Part shown: positions 10,501 to 20,247 of the stretch, in pieces | How the letters are laid out: every line of letters starts with the position of its first letter | Numbering within the stretch: the first letter of the stretch is position 1 | DNA from: Petunia secreta | Lineage: Eukaryota > Streptophyta > Magnoliopsida > Solanales > Solanaceae | Assembly (NCBI GenBank): GCA_029990175.1 | Contig: JARKIP010000005.1 | Span: 52,875,001 to 52,939,000 of the forward strand | Direction: 5' to 3' | DNA: 64,000 bases | The notes under the pieces: model-generated | What the model saw: only the letters and a program-made list of their open reading frames with translations | What the model was told of the DNA's origin: nothing | Database searches by the model: none | Position numbers and translations under genes: made by a program

Positions 10501-10636
10501 TTTTTTTTAAAAATTAAAGCCTCCTTGTGGTGGAGGGGGGTCTGGGTTAGACCCCTATCATAAAGCAAAGTACTGTACATCACGAAGAGAGGGGAGGGAC
10601 TCTCCCAATACAATAAATGTCTCAAAAAAAAAAAAA
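10500..10636 (+). repeat. Possible 3' end of a poly(A) retroelement
   Basis: A segment with CTCCTTGTGGTGGAGGGG and CAATACAATAAATGTCTC runs into a 15-base A tract at about 10624-10638. This looks like the 3' end of a LINE or SINE. I could not find flanking duplications, so the call is weak. Confidence 0.3.
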
Positions 10637-11019
10637 AAGAATAAAACAAATGTTGAAATAATGTAGGTCATTTAGGTCATCTTGAGAAAAGAAATGTTTT
10701 GCCAAGTGCTGAAATTGAGAGACACAGTACCTCTCTTTCATTCTAGTTACTATTAGGATCATGTGTCGAGTGAATGTATTCAAAAGAAAGAAACTATTCG
10801 CTCATGTTTTAGCTCGTGTGCCAATTATTCAGATTGACAGTTTGTGCATTGTATTCATTTTCTCGCTTTGAAAATGCAGTTTGAATATGAGGTGTTTTGG
10901 GGTGGGTTATGGTGGTTTTCGGGTGGGCACGTTTGGGGGAGTGTTTAGAGAGTTTTTTTGATTTGGGGGAAGAAGATGAAAATAGAGAAGAAGGGTTCTG
11001 CTGAAAATATTAACGGGCT

Positions 11020-11170
11020 GGTCGACCGACCTATCGACCGAAAGGTACAAAAAATATTTTTGTTCGACCGATCGACCGATTTTCGGTCGAACAGTTTTGA
11101 CCAAGTGAACTGTTCGATCGAAAATCGGTCGAAATAGCTGTTCGACCGATTTTCGATCGAACACTGGTAG
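11020..11170. repeat. Cluster of CGATCGACC-type palindromic repeats
   Basis: The stretch repeats TTCGACCGATTTTCGGTCGA-like units in both orientations, for example GTTCGACCGATCGACC and TGTTCGATCGAAAATCGG. It is CpG-rich in AT-rich surroundings. I cannot assign it to an element. Confidence 0.7.
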
Positions 11171-11515
11171 TCGAAAAATCCTGTTTTTTTAGTAGTGACT
11201 GGCTTATTTGACAAAATGCCGAAGAGAAATGTTGTTCCTCGGGTGTGGGGGAATTCTGCTTTGCTTGAGTTGGGTGAGCAGCAATATAGTTTATGCTTGA
11301 ATATAAAGCTTGTCCTACTTCATCTAGTTCGGCGGGAAATATTTTGATGTTTGTGTACTCCAAGTTTGGTGTACTTGAAAGCTTCCTTGTTGATAGTATA
11401 AAGCATAGGATTCACAGTTCAAATATGAGAAATCTCTTTGAAGAGCCGAGGAAGCAAAGCGTAATTAATAGTGTTAATGCAATTAATTGGTTGCTTTAGG
11501 AGAAAATTTATTACA
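11171..11515 (+). other. Unrecognised short reading frames
   Basis: The plus strand has a 68-codon frame at 11293-11499 with PTSSSSAGNILMFVYSKFG and an overlapping frame from 11216. Both look less random than their surroundings, but I recognise no family. Confidence 0.25.
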
Positions 11516-13377
11516 TATCTCATAAGTCAAATGATATTTGTGTGAGGCTGTTAATTATTTGACAAATGGACTCATGAGTCCCATTAAATTACTTAAGACT
11601 AAAATTATAAATAGTAAATTGAATCCATCAATTGAAAGACCAAAATACTAATAATATTAAAAATAATATGATAAGAAAATATTTACCAAATAAAAGAAAT
11701 TTTCTTTCTTCATTTTATGGGCCCTGATTTTCCAAAACTTATGAGTATCTCATCTAGTGTAGAAAATATAAAGTAGAACAAGTTCTTTGCTAACAAAAAA
11801 AAAAATGAAAAATTAGACAAAGATAGCATAAAAGTTTGTAGCTAAAATTATATTTATTCCAACAAAGAAGGTAAATAAAAGAGTGGAGACAAATCTTCCG
11901 TTCATGGCACTACTTCAAAAGTTAATTTTGACAAAGTAATGACATTTTTAAGTTCTAAAGACTTGTTTTATCCTCTTTATAATTTTAAATAAAGAATAAG
12001 AAATTGAAAGTTTATAAAACCATTTTGACAAAGCCATGCAACAATTAAATTATTAGATTTGGAATTCACATCGTGATGGTAAAGATTTTCTTTTCATATT
12101 ATTACTATTTTGGTTTTTGTTTAAAAAGAACAAATATAAATTGAAAAGTTACCATTTTAAAATTTGGTCATAAAAGTAACTAAACGAGACCCATAAATTC
12201 AATTGTCCAATATTTAAAGCATCACACAAATATAATTTCACGTGTGAAATATGTAAAAAAATTTCTTTGAATGCAATCCGCAAATGCTACATTTCTCTTC
12301 GCAAGATAACATATATGATCTAATATTTATGATCAATCAGTTTCATTTGGTTGAAGGTCCTCTTCAATTCAACGTGTATTCCACATTTATCGGCTACGTA
12401 TCCTTATAATTTTAAAAAGTACATTTGGTTGTTCTCCTCTTCATTTTTGGAACCAGATCCCCTCCATTACATATTTTCTCCATTTCTTCAAATGCATACT
12501 TGGATGAATACCACTTATTTATTTTTATCATTTAATGGCTTATATTAAATTGACTTAAATAAATATTTTAACCATAGTTAAGAGTTTACTTTGGAAAATA
12601 TCTTCCAGGAAAATCTTAACTTCCACAAATTCAGAAAATGATGATTATTTAGATTTTATACTTTTATATATAGATGTTTTAATTATTTCAACAAATGTGA
12701 TTATATACCAAAAGAGTGATTATAAACTTTTGCCTATAAACACATCATTTTTATTTTTGAGACCTAACTCTGTAATTTAAATTAAACACAGTTCTTATTT
12801 GAGGGGACTTTACTAAATTTAAGTGTTTGATTTGTGAAAAGTTCATGTGGTTTTAATAATGTGCGAAAGAACATATGGACTGTTTCAAATATAAATAAAA
12901 CAATAATTCATCTAATTAACTTTTAAGATTATATAAAATTTCCGCCCCATTTAACTAATATTATGTACGGTTTCTTATGTCCTACCAAATCAGTAAGTTC
13001 GATAAGAAACAGAAAACCAAATTGGATACATAGTCCCAATTCGCTAAATAAATTATGTAAATTGTAAAAAACTAATATATAATAAATGGAAGTAATATAA
13101 TAAGTGTTGTCAAAATTTATGGTAATTAATATTTCTTACTAAAGATACTAAATTTATCTCATTAACTATGGCTAAGATGTATGTTAAAGTAAACTAATCT
13201 AAGATGTAATGTTAAAGTGGCACTCATGTAAGTGTGGACTTGAGGAAATGGAGAGAAGCCGGATCCTTCATTTTCATGCATTGAGTCCATTGGAATCTTA
13301 GATCTACAACATTACACCACACCCACATGGTCAGTTTAGTAAAATTTCTTAGTTCAATTAGTGCGTATTTGATCTTC
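11516..13377. other. AT-rich intergenic sequence, nothing recognised
   Basis: I see no credible gene, transposon terminus or RNA gene in this 1.9 kb. It ends at the TGTAT target duplication of element D (13378-13382). Confidence 0.5.
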
Positions 13378-13382
13378 TGTAT

Positions 13383-14303
13383 TGATGTGATTCGGATGAG
13401 TACTCGAAGCCATAAAGGATTCACGCTCGACATCCGGAGCATGGAATGCTTCAAAAGGGCTTGGAAGCCAAGAATCAAGCCAAGGGACTGGCAAAACAAG
13501 CAAATGAGAGCTCACTGGAATCTGTGTCTACGTGATCGCGAAGCAACAGGCGCGACTGTGCAGAAGAAATCCACTCCACTGTGCGATCACGAGACACCCC
13601 ACGCGATCGCAAAGAAGCTTCTGCTCATAAGGCGCGATCGCGAGACACCGCACGCGATCGCGATGAAGGACGTCTGGGCATCTTGGCAGAACCAGCAATT
13701 AGGGGATTTTTAGTTCATTCCTTCATTGTATTTAGTCCGTACTATAAATAATATAATTCGAGGTTTTATTTATTAGTTAGACTTTGATGATGAATATGAA
13801 TGTGAGTGAACAATGGCTAAGCATGTTGCTTGAGCACTTTATTTCCTTGGTTTGCAATTGAATGTTGATTCAATTGAGGACAAAATAGTATAGGTTCTTT
13901 TTGGTTGTTGTCTTAAGGGGGTGATTAGACCACTTTTTCCTAATCCACTTCCTTAATTCCAAATCAATTCAAATTGGGTCTTGCTTTTATCAATTTATTT
14001 TGTTGTTATTTTTTGGCATAATTGATAAGTAGCCCATTGAACTTGTTTGCTTTCCACACTTGAACACCTGAATTTTGCGGGGTCCTATGACCCCCTTGAA
14101 CTTTGCGGGGTCCTATCATAAAAGATTGTATTTATACTACTTTGAACAAGTTCAAGGGGGTCATAGGAGGAAAGCAAACAAGTTCAAGAGGGTCATAGGA
14201 CCCCCGCAAAGTTTAGGTGTTCAAGTGAGAAAAGCGCACAAGTTCAATGGGGGTACTTATCAATTCTGCCTTATTTTTTCTAATTCTAGTTAGGATTATA
14301 TCA
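13383..14303 (+). repeat. Element D 5' LTR
   Basis: It runs from TGATGTGATTCGGATGAG to GGATTATATCA. It includes the MITE at 14015-14270. A CpG-rich patch at 13530-13680 repeats GCGATCGC-like palindromes that are partly decayed in the other LTR. Confidence 0.9.
14015..14270. mobile_element. MITE in the 5' LTR of D (256 bp, Mutator-type duplication)
   Basis: The ends GGCATAATTGATAAGTA and TACTTATCAATTCTGCC are inverted repeats with one mismatch. A 9-bp direct repeat TTATTTTTT flanks it at 14006-14014 and 14271-14279. The 3' LTR of D lacks the insertion and keeps one copy of the target, which proves the boundaries. Most of the element folds back on itself. The 9-bp duplication suggests mobilisation by a Mutator-family transposase. 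Confidence 0.92.
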
Positions 14304-14305
14304 TT

Positions 14306-14320
14306 TGGTATCAGAGTTGG
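14306..14320 (+). other. Element D primer binding site
   Basis: TGGTATCAGAGTTGG starts two bases after the LTR end and matches the initiator-tRNA-Met type. Confidence 0.85.
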
Positions 14321-15136
14321 ATTAGTGTTTGTTCTTACAATCACCAACCCAAATTTGTTTATCAAATCTGAAAAATTACAAAAAAAAAAATCAAAAACAA
14401 ATCCAAAAATTGAGTCATAGGTTTAGGTTTCATTTGGATGAAATATTTGTTACCAATTGTTGCTTGGTGATTCTAGAAGCTGATTCTCGAAGAACTTGAA
14501 CAACAAACAATATTTGAGGTGTTAATTTGAAGAATCAAAATCTAGGGTTCTTTACCAATCAGTGCTTATTTATTATTTCTCTTCGCGATCGCGAAGCAAC
14601 AACGCAGGGTTAATAGTCGCGCGCTGTCTATTCCTCTTCGTGATAGCGCCCGACATCACGCGATAGTGTTGAACAGTCACTTTGTAGATTGCTCGGAACA
14701 GCCCCTAAACAGTTTCAGATCACCCAAACCCCTTTCATATCATCAAATACGATAAGTTTCTAGATCACACACAAAATTTCATCCAATTTAAATTTCATTT
14801 CATGCCAATTCGATTCGAGCCTTTCTTTCTTCATTTTCTTGACTTTTTCTAATTTCGTTCGATTAGTTTTCATTGTCCGTTTTTTGCTAGAAAAAATTCC
14901 TTTCCGTCCCCAATTAGATTCAGTTCGATTGTCAAATTGGAATTAAGTGCGGAAAGCAACTTGACTTTGCCAACGAGAGGTAAAAGGCAAGAGTGGTGAG
15001 AACATTAGAGTGTGGTCACAAAAGCCATTGATCTTGAGTGTATACATGAGTGGAAAAAAAATTGAGTGATCATATATCGAGTGATACACATGAGGGAGTG
15101 AATTTGTGAGGTCCTTTTGTTATTATTGTTGCAAAA
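14321..15136 (+). other. Element D untranslated leader
   Basis: About 0.8 kb with no ORF. It contains another GCGATCGC-rich patch near 14580-14670, similar to the one in the LTR. Confidence 0.6.
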
Positions 15137-16708
15137 ATGTCTTCGGATGATGATTGTAGAGATTATGACTCCTATGGAGATGATGGGGATTACTACGATG
15201 CTTGTGGAGACTATGGTTCCTATGATAATTGTGGGAGTTACTATGATGATTCGGGAAACTATGGCTTTTATGAAGATGAAGCGAGTCACTATGGTGATCA
15301 TGAAGCTCGTGGAGACTATGAGGCTTATGAGGATGAATGTGGTGATGAAAACTCCTATGCTTCTAGTCTTGGAGATGATGAAAGTGACGCTTCAAGGTAC
15401 AATTTTTCTACTTACTCTTTTTGTGATGAACATGAAAATGTAGATAGTGACATAGAGAGAATTAATGATGAAGCTATTATAGAGATTGTTCATTTGCATC
15501 CACTCTTTATGTTTCTAAAAATAAACAAGAGAGTAGTAGTGGTCTTACTATTGGTTTGAGAAGAAGTGGTAATTACTCCATGAGAAAAAGAGAGTCTACA
15601 TATTCTAATTGTGCTAGAAGGTTTAATGCCACTTATTCTTATGCGAAAGGCAACTTGAGCCCTAGAGTGAGAAAGGGTGATACATGTACTAAAAGTGATT
15701 TGTCTTGGACTAATAATGCTTTGAGAACTATATTTAAACGGAATTATTTTGTAGACAACCATGAGTGTGATGAAGTTTATGCGGAGCAATTTTTGAAAGA
15801 AAGAAAGAACTTCTTCCACGCAATTTGTAAGGTTAGAGGGCTCACTTGTGCTATGATCATTGATTATAAGAGTCATACTAATGTTGCAAGTATTTCTTTG
15901 GCTGAGCAATTAAAGTTGGAAACTTGTAGTCAGCCCTTGCCCTATAGGTGGCCTTGGTTGATTGGAGATGGGTTTGTGGACAGTACACAACAAGTGTGGG
16001 TAAAGTTCAAAATTGGAAATTATCATGATGAACACTATGTGATGTGATGCCCATAAAAGGTTGTCACGTATTGTTGGGAAAACCATGGAAGCTTGCTAGA
16101 AATGCCAAGTATAGTGAGAAGTTGGGAAAGCATGTTCTCACTTTACGGGACCAAAAGTTTGTTCTTGGCTCCACCCCTCCAATGAAAGTCAAAGAATTTT
16201 ATTTGGGAATGCTAGAAATGGCAAGAAAGACAAAGGAAAAAGGGATGAGGCAAAGGTTGAATGAAGGTTCTCAAGGATAAAAATTGAAAGATGAGGTCAA
16301 GAGTACCCCTACTCCTTCCAAAGGGATTCTTGGCACATATCCTAATTCAAATGAACTTGAGAAAGAAAAGATTGAGAGGAGTAAGGGAGTTACAAGTGAC
16401 AACTCAAGAGAGGAAAAATGAGAGCTTGAGTTGAGTGAAGTGAGTGAGTTGTCACAAGAAAAGAGAGAGGAGCTTTAAAATAAAATGAGAGAAAAGAAAG
16501 AGGGAAAACAAAAGAGTGAGGGTGAGGATTTTCCTTATTCTAACAATTCTAACATTTCTTGTTCCTCTAGTTGTTTTGTGTCTCTTGAAGGTACTCTTGA
16601 AGAAGCTAAAATTGGGAATCCTTCTTTGGAAGTGGTTCCATGTTTGGAAGAAAAAGAAGAGACCAATGTAAAGTCTCCAAATGAACAAGTGAGCTTACTT
16701 TTGGAAAG
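15137..16708 (+). pseudogene. Element D ORF, 5' part: Asp/Tyr-rich region and degraded retropepsin
   Basis: From the ATG at 15137 the product is low-complexity, rich in Asp, Tyr and Gly (repeats like DYGSYDN and NYGFYED). The frame shifts near 15540. The next segment (15556-16047) holds a gypsy-type protease: CAMIIDYKSHTNVAS, where the catalytic Asp remains but the DSG/DGG motif is lost, then VWVKFKIGNYHDEHYVM. After another shift, 16044-16280 has GCHVLLGKPWKLARN, matching the LLGRPW segment. A hydrophilic Glu/Lys/Ser-rich spacer follows. Element E interrupts the frame at 16708; the frame continues at 24268. No true Gag domain, RT or integrase is visible. The product is unlikely to be active. 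Confidence 0.75.
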
Positions 16709-17453
16709 TGATGCAGCCCGACCACGCGCTGATCAAGTGATCGATCCACCGAGGAGACCGATGACAAGAAGCCAAGCCAAGCTGCTGCACGATGTGCATG
16801 TTCACTTAGCCTGGCCGAAGGAAAACAATTGCTCCGTAGCTGAGTGGCCGAGCTCAAGAATCGAAGGCATTATCTTCAGATTTGAGCCCGAAGGCAAAGT
16901 GACCGAGGACAATGAGCTCGAAGACAATTGAGCGTCCGAAGGCAACAAGTGTGTTCGAGCAGACAAACAAGAACCGAAGCCAAGGCTTACCGAAGTCAAA
17001 GTCTGCCGAACACAATTTAATTCAGCCCTGCGTGGCTTATTTCCATTGGTCGCCTGTGACCCTTTTACTAGTTTACCCTTAGTATTTCCTATATAAACCT
17101 TGTTTACTTTCATTGTAGACATCTAGTTTTTGAACATTGAATTATTAATGAAAGTGCCGAGCACATTTCTTGTCTCCGTCGTGAGCAACCCCTTGTGAGG
17201 GCTTTTATGGACTTGTGGCTTTCGGTTAATCCGATTGAACATTCCTCTTTGATCATTCAGTTTGCAAGAGGCATGTTCTCTTGAGGATTGTTGCATAGTT
17301 TAGGTGATTCTTGTATCCCTTTCGATCGAGCTTTGAGACAGGTTCCTCACTGTTCTTTCGAAAGAAGCAAGTTTTGTCTTGCTTCTATCTTTTATCTTTC
17401 TTGTTTTCTTCCGCGTTTGTGCTTAGCAATTCCTTCGGGTTTGCATTGCACCA
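16709..17453 (+). repeat. Element E 5' LTR (745 bp)
   Basis: It runs from TGATGCAGCCCG to TTGCATTGCACCA. A TATATAAA box lies at 17090-17097. The start of this LTR carries the same reading frame that ends pol in the 3' LTR. Confidence 0.95.
17090..17097 (+). promoter_or_regulatory. TATA box in the E 5' LTR
   Basis: TATATAAA followed by CC. The same box occurs at the matching position of the 3' LTR near 23899. Confidence 0.6.
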
Positions 17454-17455
17454 TC

Positions 17456-17468
17456 TTGGTATCAGAGC
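17456..17468 (+). other. Element E primer binding site
   Basis: TTGGTATCAGAGC, initiator-tRNA-Met type, two bases after the LTR. Confidence 0.9.
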
Positions 17469-18681
17469 ACGGTTTGGGCTTGTTTCTACAACCCCAAATC
17501 CTGTTCACGTTATCTTTATTTTCGTGCGTTTGTGTCTTTGTTTTCCGTTTCGTGTTCTTGATTTGGTTTTATTACTGTTGGTGTTGTCATTTTACAAAAA
17601 AAAAAAAAAAAAAAAAAGTGTTAAAAGAAAAAATTCAAAAATTGTGTTTGATTGTTGGTTGTTTGGGAAAACAACCATTGATTCTTGTTCACCATCGAGT
17701 TCCGAATCCAACAAGTACCCGACGTACCAATTTCGTGACTAGGGTTTCTTGGTGAATTTTGGACTGTTTTAAGCTTTAATGGTTACTGAAAACTCGAACC
17801 CCACTGTGTTTGGAAGAAACCGGTGAAGAATGGTGGTTCTTGAGTGATTTGGGTTTGTTTGTTGCTTAAAAATCGAAGTTCTGAGTTTAAATCGTAGTCC
17901 GTACGCCGGAAACTTGTTACAAAATCGTAACAGTGTACGACTCGAACGAGCTGGTTCTTAGCTCGAAGAACTTGAACTGAATTCCTCCGATGTTGTTGAA
18001 GCCGGAGTCGATAAAGCAACCCAGATCTGTTGAATTTCGTGGTCAGTGAACCGAAGTTGTTGTGTCCGTACGCCGGAGCAAGGTCACTGTTCCATTGAAG
18101 AAGAAAGGGGTTAAAATTTTAACATCAAAACCCCAGGTGAAAATTGTCGGCTGAAAAAGGAAAGTGGATAAGGTAAAACCCTATCCGTACCAAGGAGGGA
18201 CCACTCTTGTACGGACAGGAGTGGGTGTGATCGAAAAAGATTCCAAAAGGGAATCAAAGGGTAGATTCTCCTAGGTTCTCACTTTCTTTCGTGTCAAATT
18301 CTAGTTGGTGGATCTTTCGAGTAATTGTCCTACTCGAGGTCGTACTAACTCTTTTAAGCTGATAGGAATTCGTGCGAAGGGGTGACCGAAGTCCAAACTT
18401 TCGTAGAAATTCTTTTGACTCCCCGAGCTCAGTTAAAAAACGTCCGTTCCATCGAGTCGAACATCACTTCACTCTTCCCGAAGAGGCAGTGACTATTGTC
18501 GAACTTGGAGGATCTTAGAGGACCGATCAATTGGACGATCCACTGTTACCAAGTCCTTGAGTGATCAAAAAATCGAATCCATAAATTGAGTGGACCCGAG
18601 TGCCACCCATCAAAGGTGAGGGAGTGTGTGAGGTGATTTCTAACCCTAACATTTGTTTGATCTTTGACTTGTGCAGGTACC
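17469..18681 (+). other. Element E leader, 1.2 kb untranslated
   Basis: It contains a 23-base A run at about 17595-17617. No ORF in it is credible. A pyrimidine-poor stretch ending in TTGTGCAG just before the gag ATG resembles a 3' splice site, but no intron can be shown. Confidence 0.6.
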
Positions 18682-20247
18682 ATGGCTGGAAACGATGGAA
18701 AAAGCATTGAGAAGCCCGAGTTGTCGTTAGCCGATCTCATGGCTGCGATACAAAGTGTCAGTGCCGATGTAAGAGGAGTGAGTGCTCGAGTAGCTAACCT
18801 CGAGCAGGGAAGTGCGTCCGTGGCCAAAAATGGGTCCGGCGCTGGAACGAGCGAATCCACTCCGATGAAACCTGAGCTGTATGCTGAGCTTCTTCGACAA
18901 CATCAGTTGACGAGTGAAGCAATTCGAAGAGAACTTAACTTGGGCAATCCCCAAGCTACTTATCAAAACTTGGGCAATCCTCAAGCTGCTGATCAAAACT
19001 TGGGCATTCCCCGAGGAGAGAGGTTACCACTTCCAAGGGCCCGAAGAGACCTTGGTGCTGTAACCGAAGAGGTTGATGAAGAGGAATTTCCTGAGGACGA
19101 ATATGAGCGTGAGCCGCCATTCGCTCAACGAAGGCAAGCTCACCGAGGTCGTGGAAATTTCCGAGGTCGAGGCCGAGACGCAAATGTTGGAAGAAATATT
19201 GAGCGTGAGGCTAATGATCGAGAAGATGAGTTTCCCGAACAGGCTAGAGCTGTTCGAGACTCAAACTTAAACAGTGTCAAGATCACTATTCCACCCTTTA
19301 AAGGAACTAGTGATCCCGATGAGTATCTTGAATGGAAGCTTAAAATGGAGCGCATCTTTGAAACCAATGAGATGATCGATGAGAGAAAAGCTGCCCATGC
19401 CATTGCTTCGTTCGAAGCTTATGCATCAACATGGTGGGAATCTGACAAGAGGCATAGACGAAGGAATGACTATCCAGTAGTCAATACGTGGCCACAGTTG
19501 ATGAGAGCGATGGATGCTAAGTATTTGAGTGCCAAATACAGGCAGACTCAAATGCAAAAGCTCTATGAGTTAAAGCAAGGGTCCAAGTCTGTCCAAGAGT
19601 ACCACGACGAATTCGAAAAGGTTCGATTGAATCTTGATCTGGTCGAAGACGAAGAGCAAGCCATTATCAGATTCAAAAATGGCTTGGCTAGGGTTGTGTC
19701 ATCTCAATTGAGGCTCCACGTGTATCACACGTTGGAAGATCTGTTTGATGCTGCCACCGAAGCTGAAAAATTGGTGAAGGACGACAAGGCAAACCAGTAT
19801 CGAGGAGTCACTACTTCTACTCCTTTGAACCGAAGTAAAGAATGGAAGAGTCCAAACCAAGCAAGTGCTAACACTGTTCGAGATTCGAAGAGACCCTTCG
19901 AAAGAGGTGTGACCGGTAACCAACCAAGAGAAGTGGGAGGTAAAGTGCAACTAAACTCTCCAAGTGCTTCAAACATTCAGTGTCACAAATGCAAAGGTTA
20001 TGGTCACATGGCAAAAGAGTGTCCAACTCGCAAGGTTATGCCTCTGCTCGAAGATGGAACCGTCCATGAGCAAGCGAGTGACACCGAGGAGGAAATTATC
20101 GAGGAGACTGATCGAGCTGAAGTTGATGATGATCATGAGGCTGCCGAAGCTGATCATCCGGAAATGTTTCTTGTGGTTCGAAGGAATTTGAGCTGCATGA
20201 CTCTTGAAGAAGAGGACAACCAAAGAGAAAACCTCTTTCATGCCTGA
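18682..20247 (+). CDS. gag: Element E Gag (521 aa)
   Basis: Gag packages the retrotransposon RNA into particles. The start chosen is the ATG in ACCATGG at 18682 rather than the one 18 bp upstream; element C has the same MAGN start. The N-terminal 60 residues look helical. An Arg/Gly-rich basic stretch lies near residues 150-175. The Retrotrans_gag domain covers roughly residues 190-360, with ITIPPFKGTSDPDEYLEWK and SVQEYHDEFEKVRLNLDL. The zinc knuckle CHKCKGYGHMAKEC at about residue 433 is complete (CX2CX4HX4C). An acidic tail follows. The TGA at 20245-20247 is probably a mutation of a sense codon, because element C has CGA there and pol continues in the same frame. Confidence 0.92.
   Translation: MAGNDGKSIEKPELSLADLMAAIQSVSADVRGVSARVANLEQGSASVAKNGSGAGTSESTPMKPELYAELLRQHQLTSEAIRRELNLGNPQATYQNLGNPQAADQNLGIPRGERLPLPRARRDLGAVTEEVDEEEFPEDEYEREPPFAQRRQAHRGRGNFRGRGRDANVGRNIEREANDREDEFPEQARAVRDSNLNSVKITIPPFKGTSDPDEYLEWKLKMERIFETNEMIDERKAAHAIASFEAYASTWWESDKRHRRRNDYPVVNTWPQLMRAMDAKYLSAKYRQTQMQKLYELKQGSKSVQEYHDEFEKVRLNLDLVEDEEQAIIRFKNGLARVVSSQLRLHVYHTLEDLFDAATEAEKLVKDDKANQYRGVTTSTPLNRSKEWKSPNQASANTVRDSKRPFERGVTGNQPREVGGKVQLNSPSASNIQCHKCKGYGHMAKECPTRKVMPLLEDGTVHEQASDTEEEIIEETDRAEVDDDHEAAEADHPEMFLVVRRNLSCMTLEEEDNQRENLFHA

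Noticed and set aside
15137..15559. Asp/Tyr-rich ORF considered as a host gene
   Set aside because: It lies between the LTRs of element D, downstream of its primer site, and leads in order to a retropepsin remnant, so it belongs to D.
16485..16931. 148-codon ORF crossing 16709
   Set aside because: It is a chance fusion of the D spacer frame with the E 5' LTR across the insertion point.
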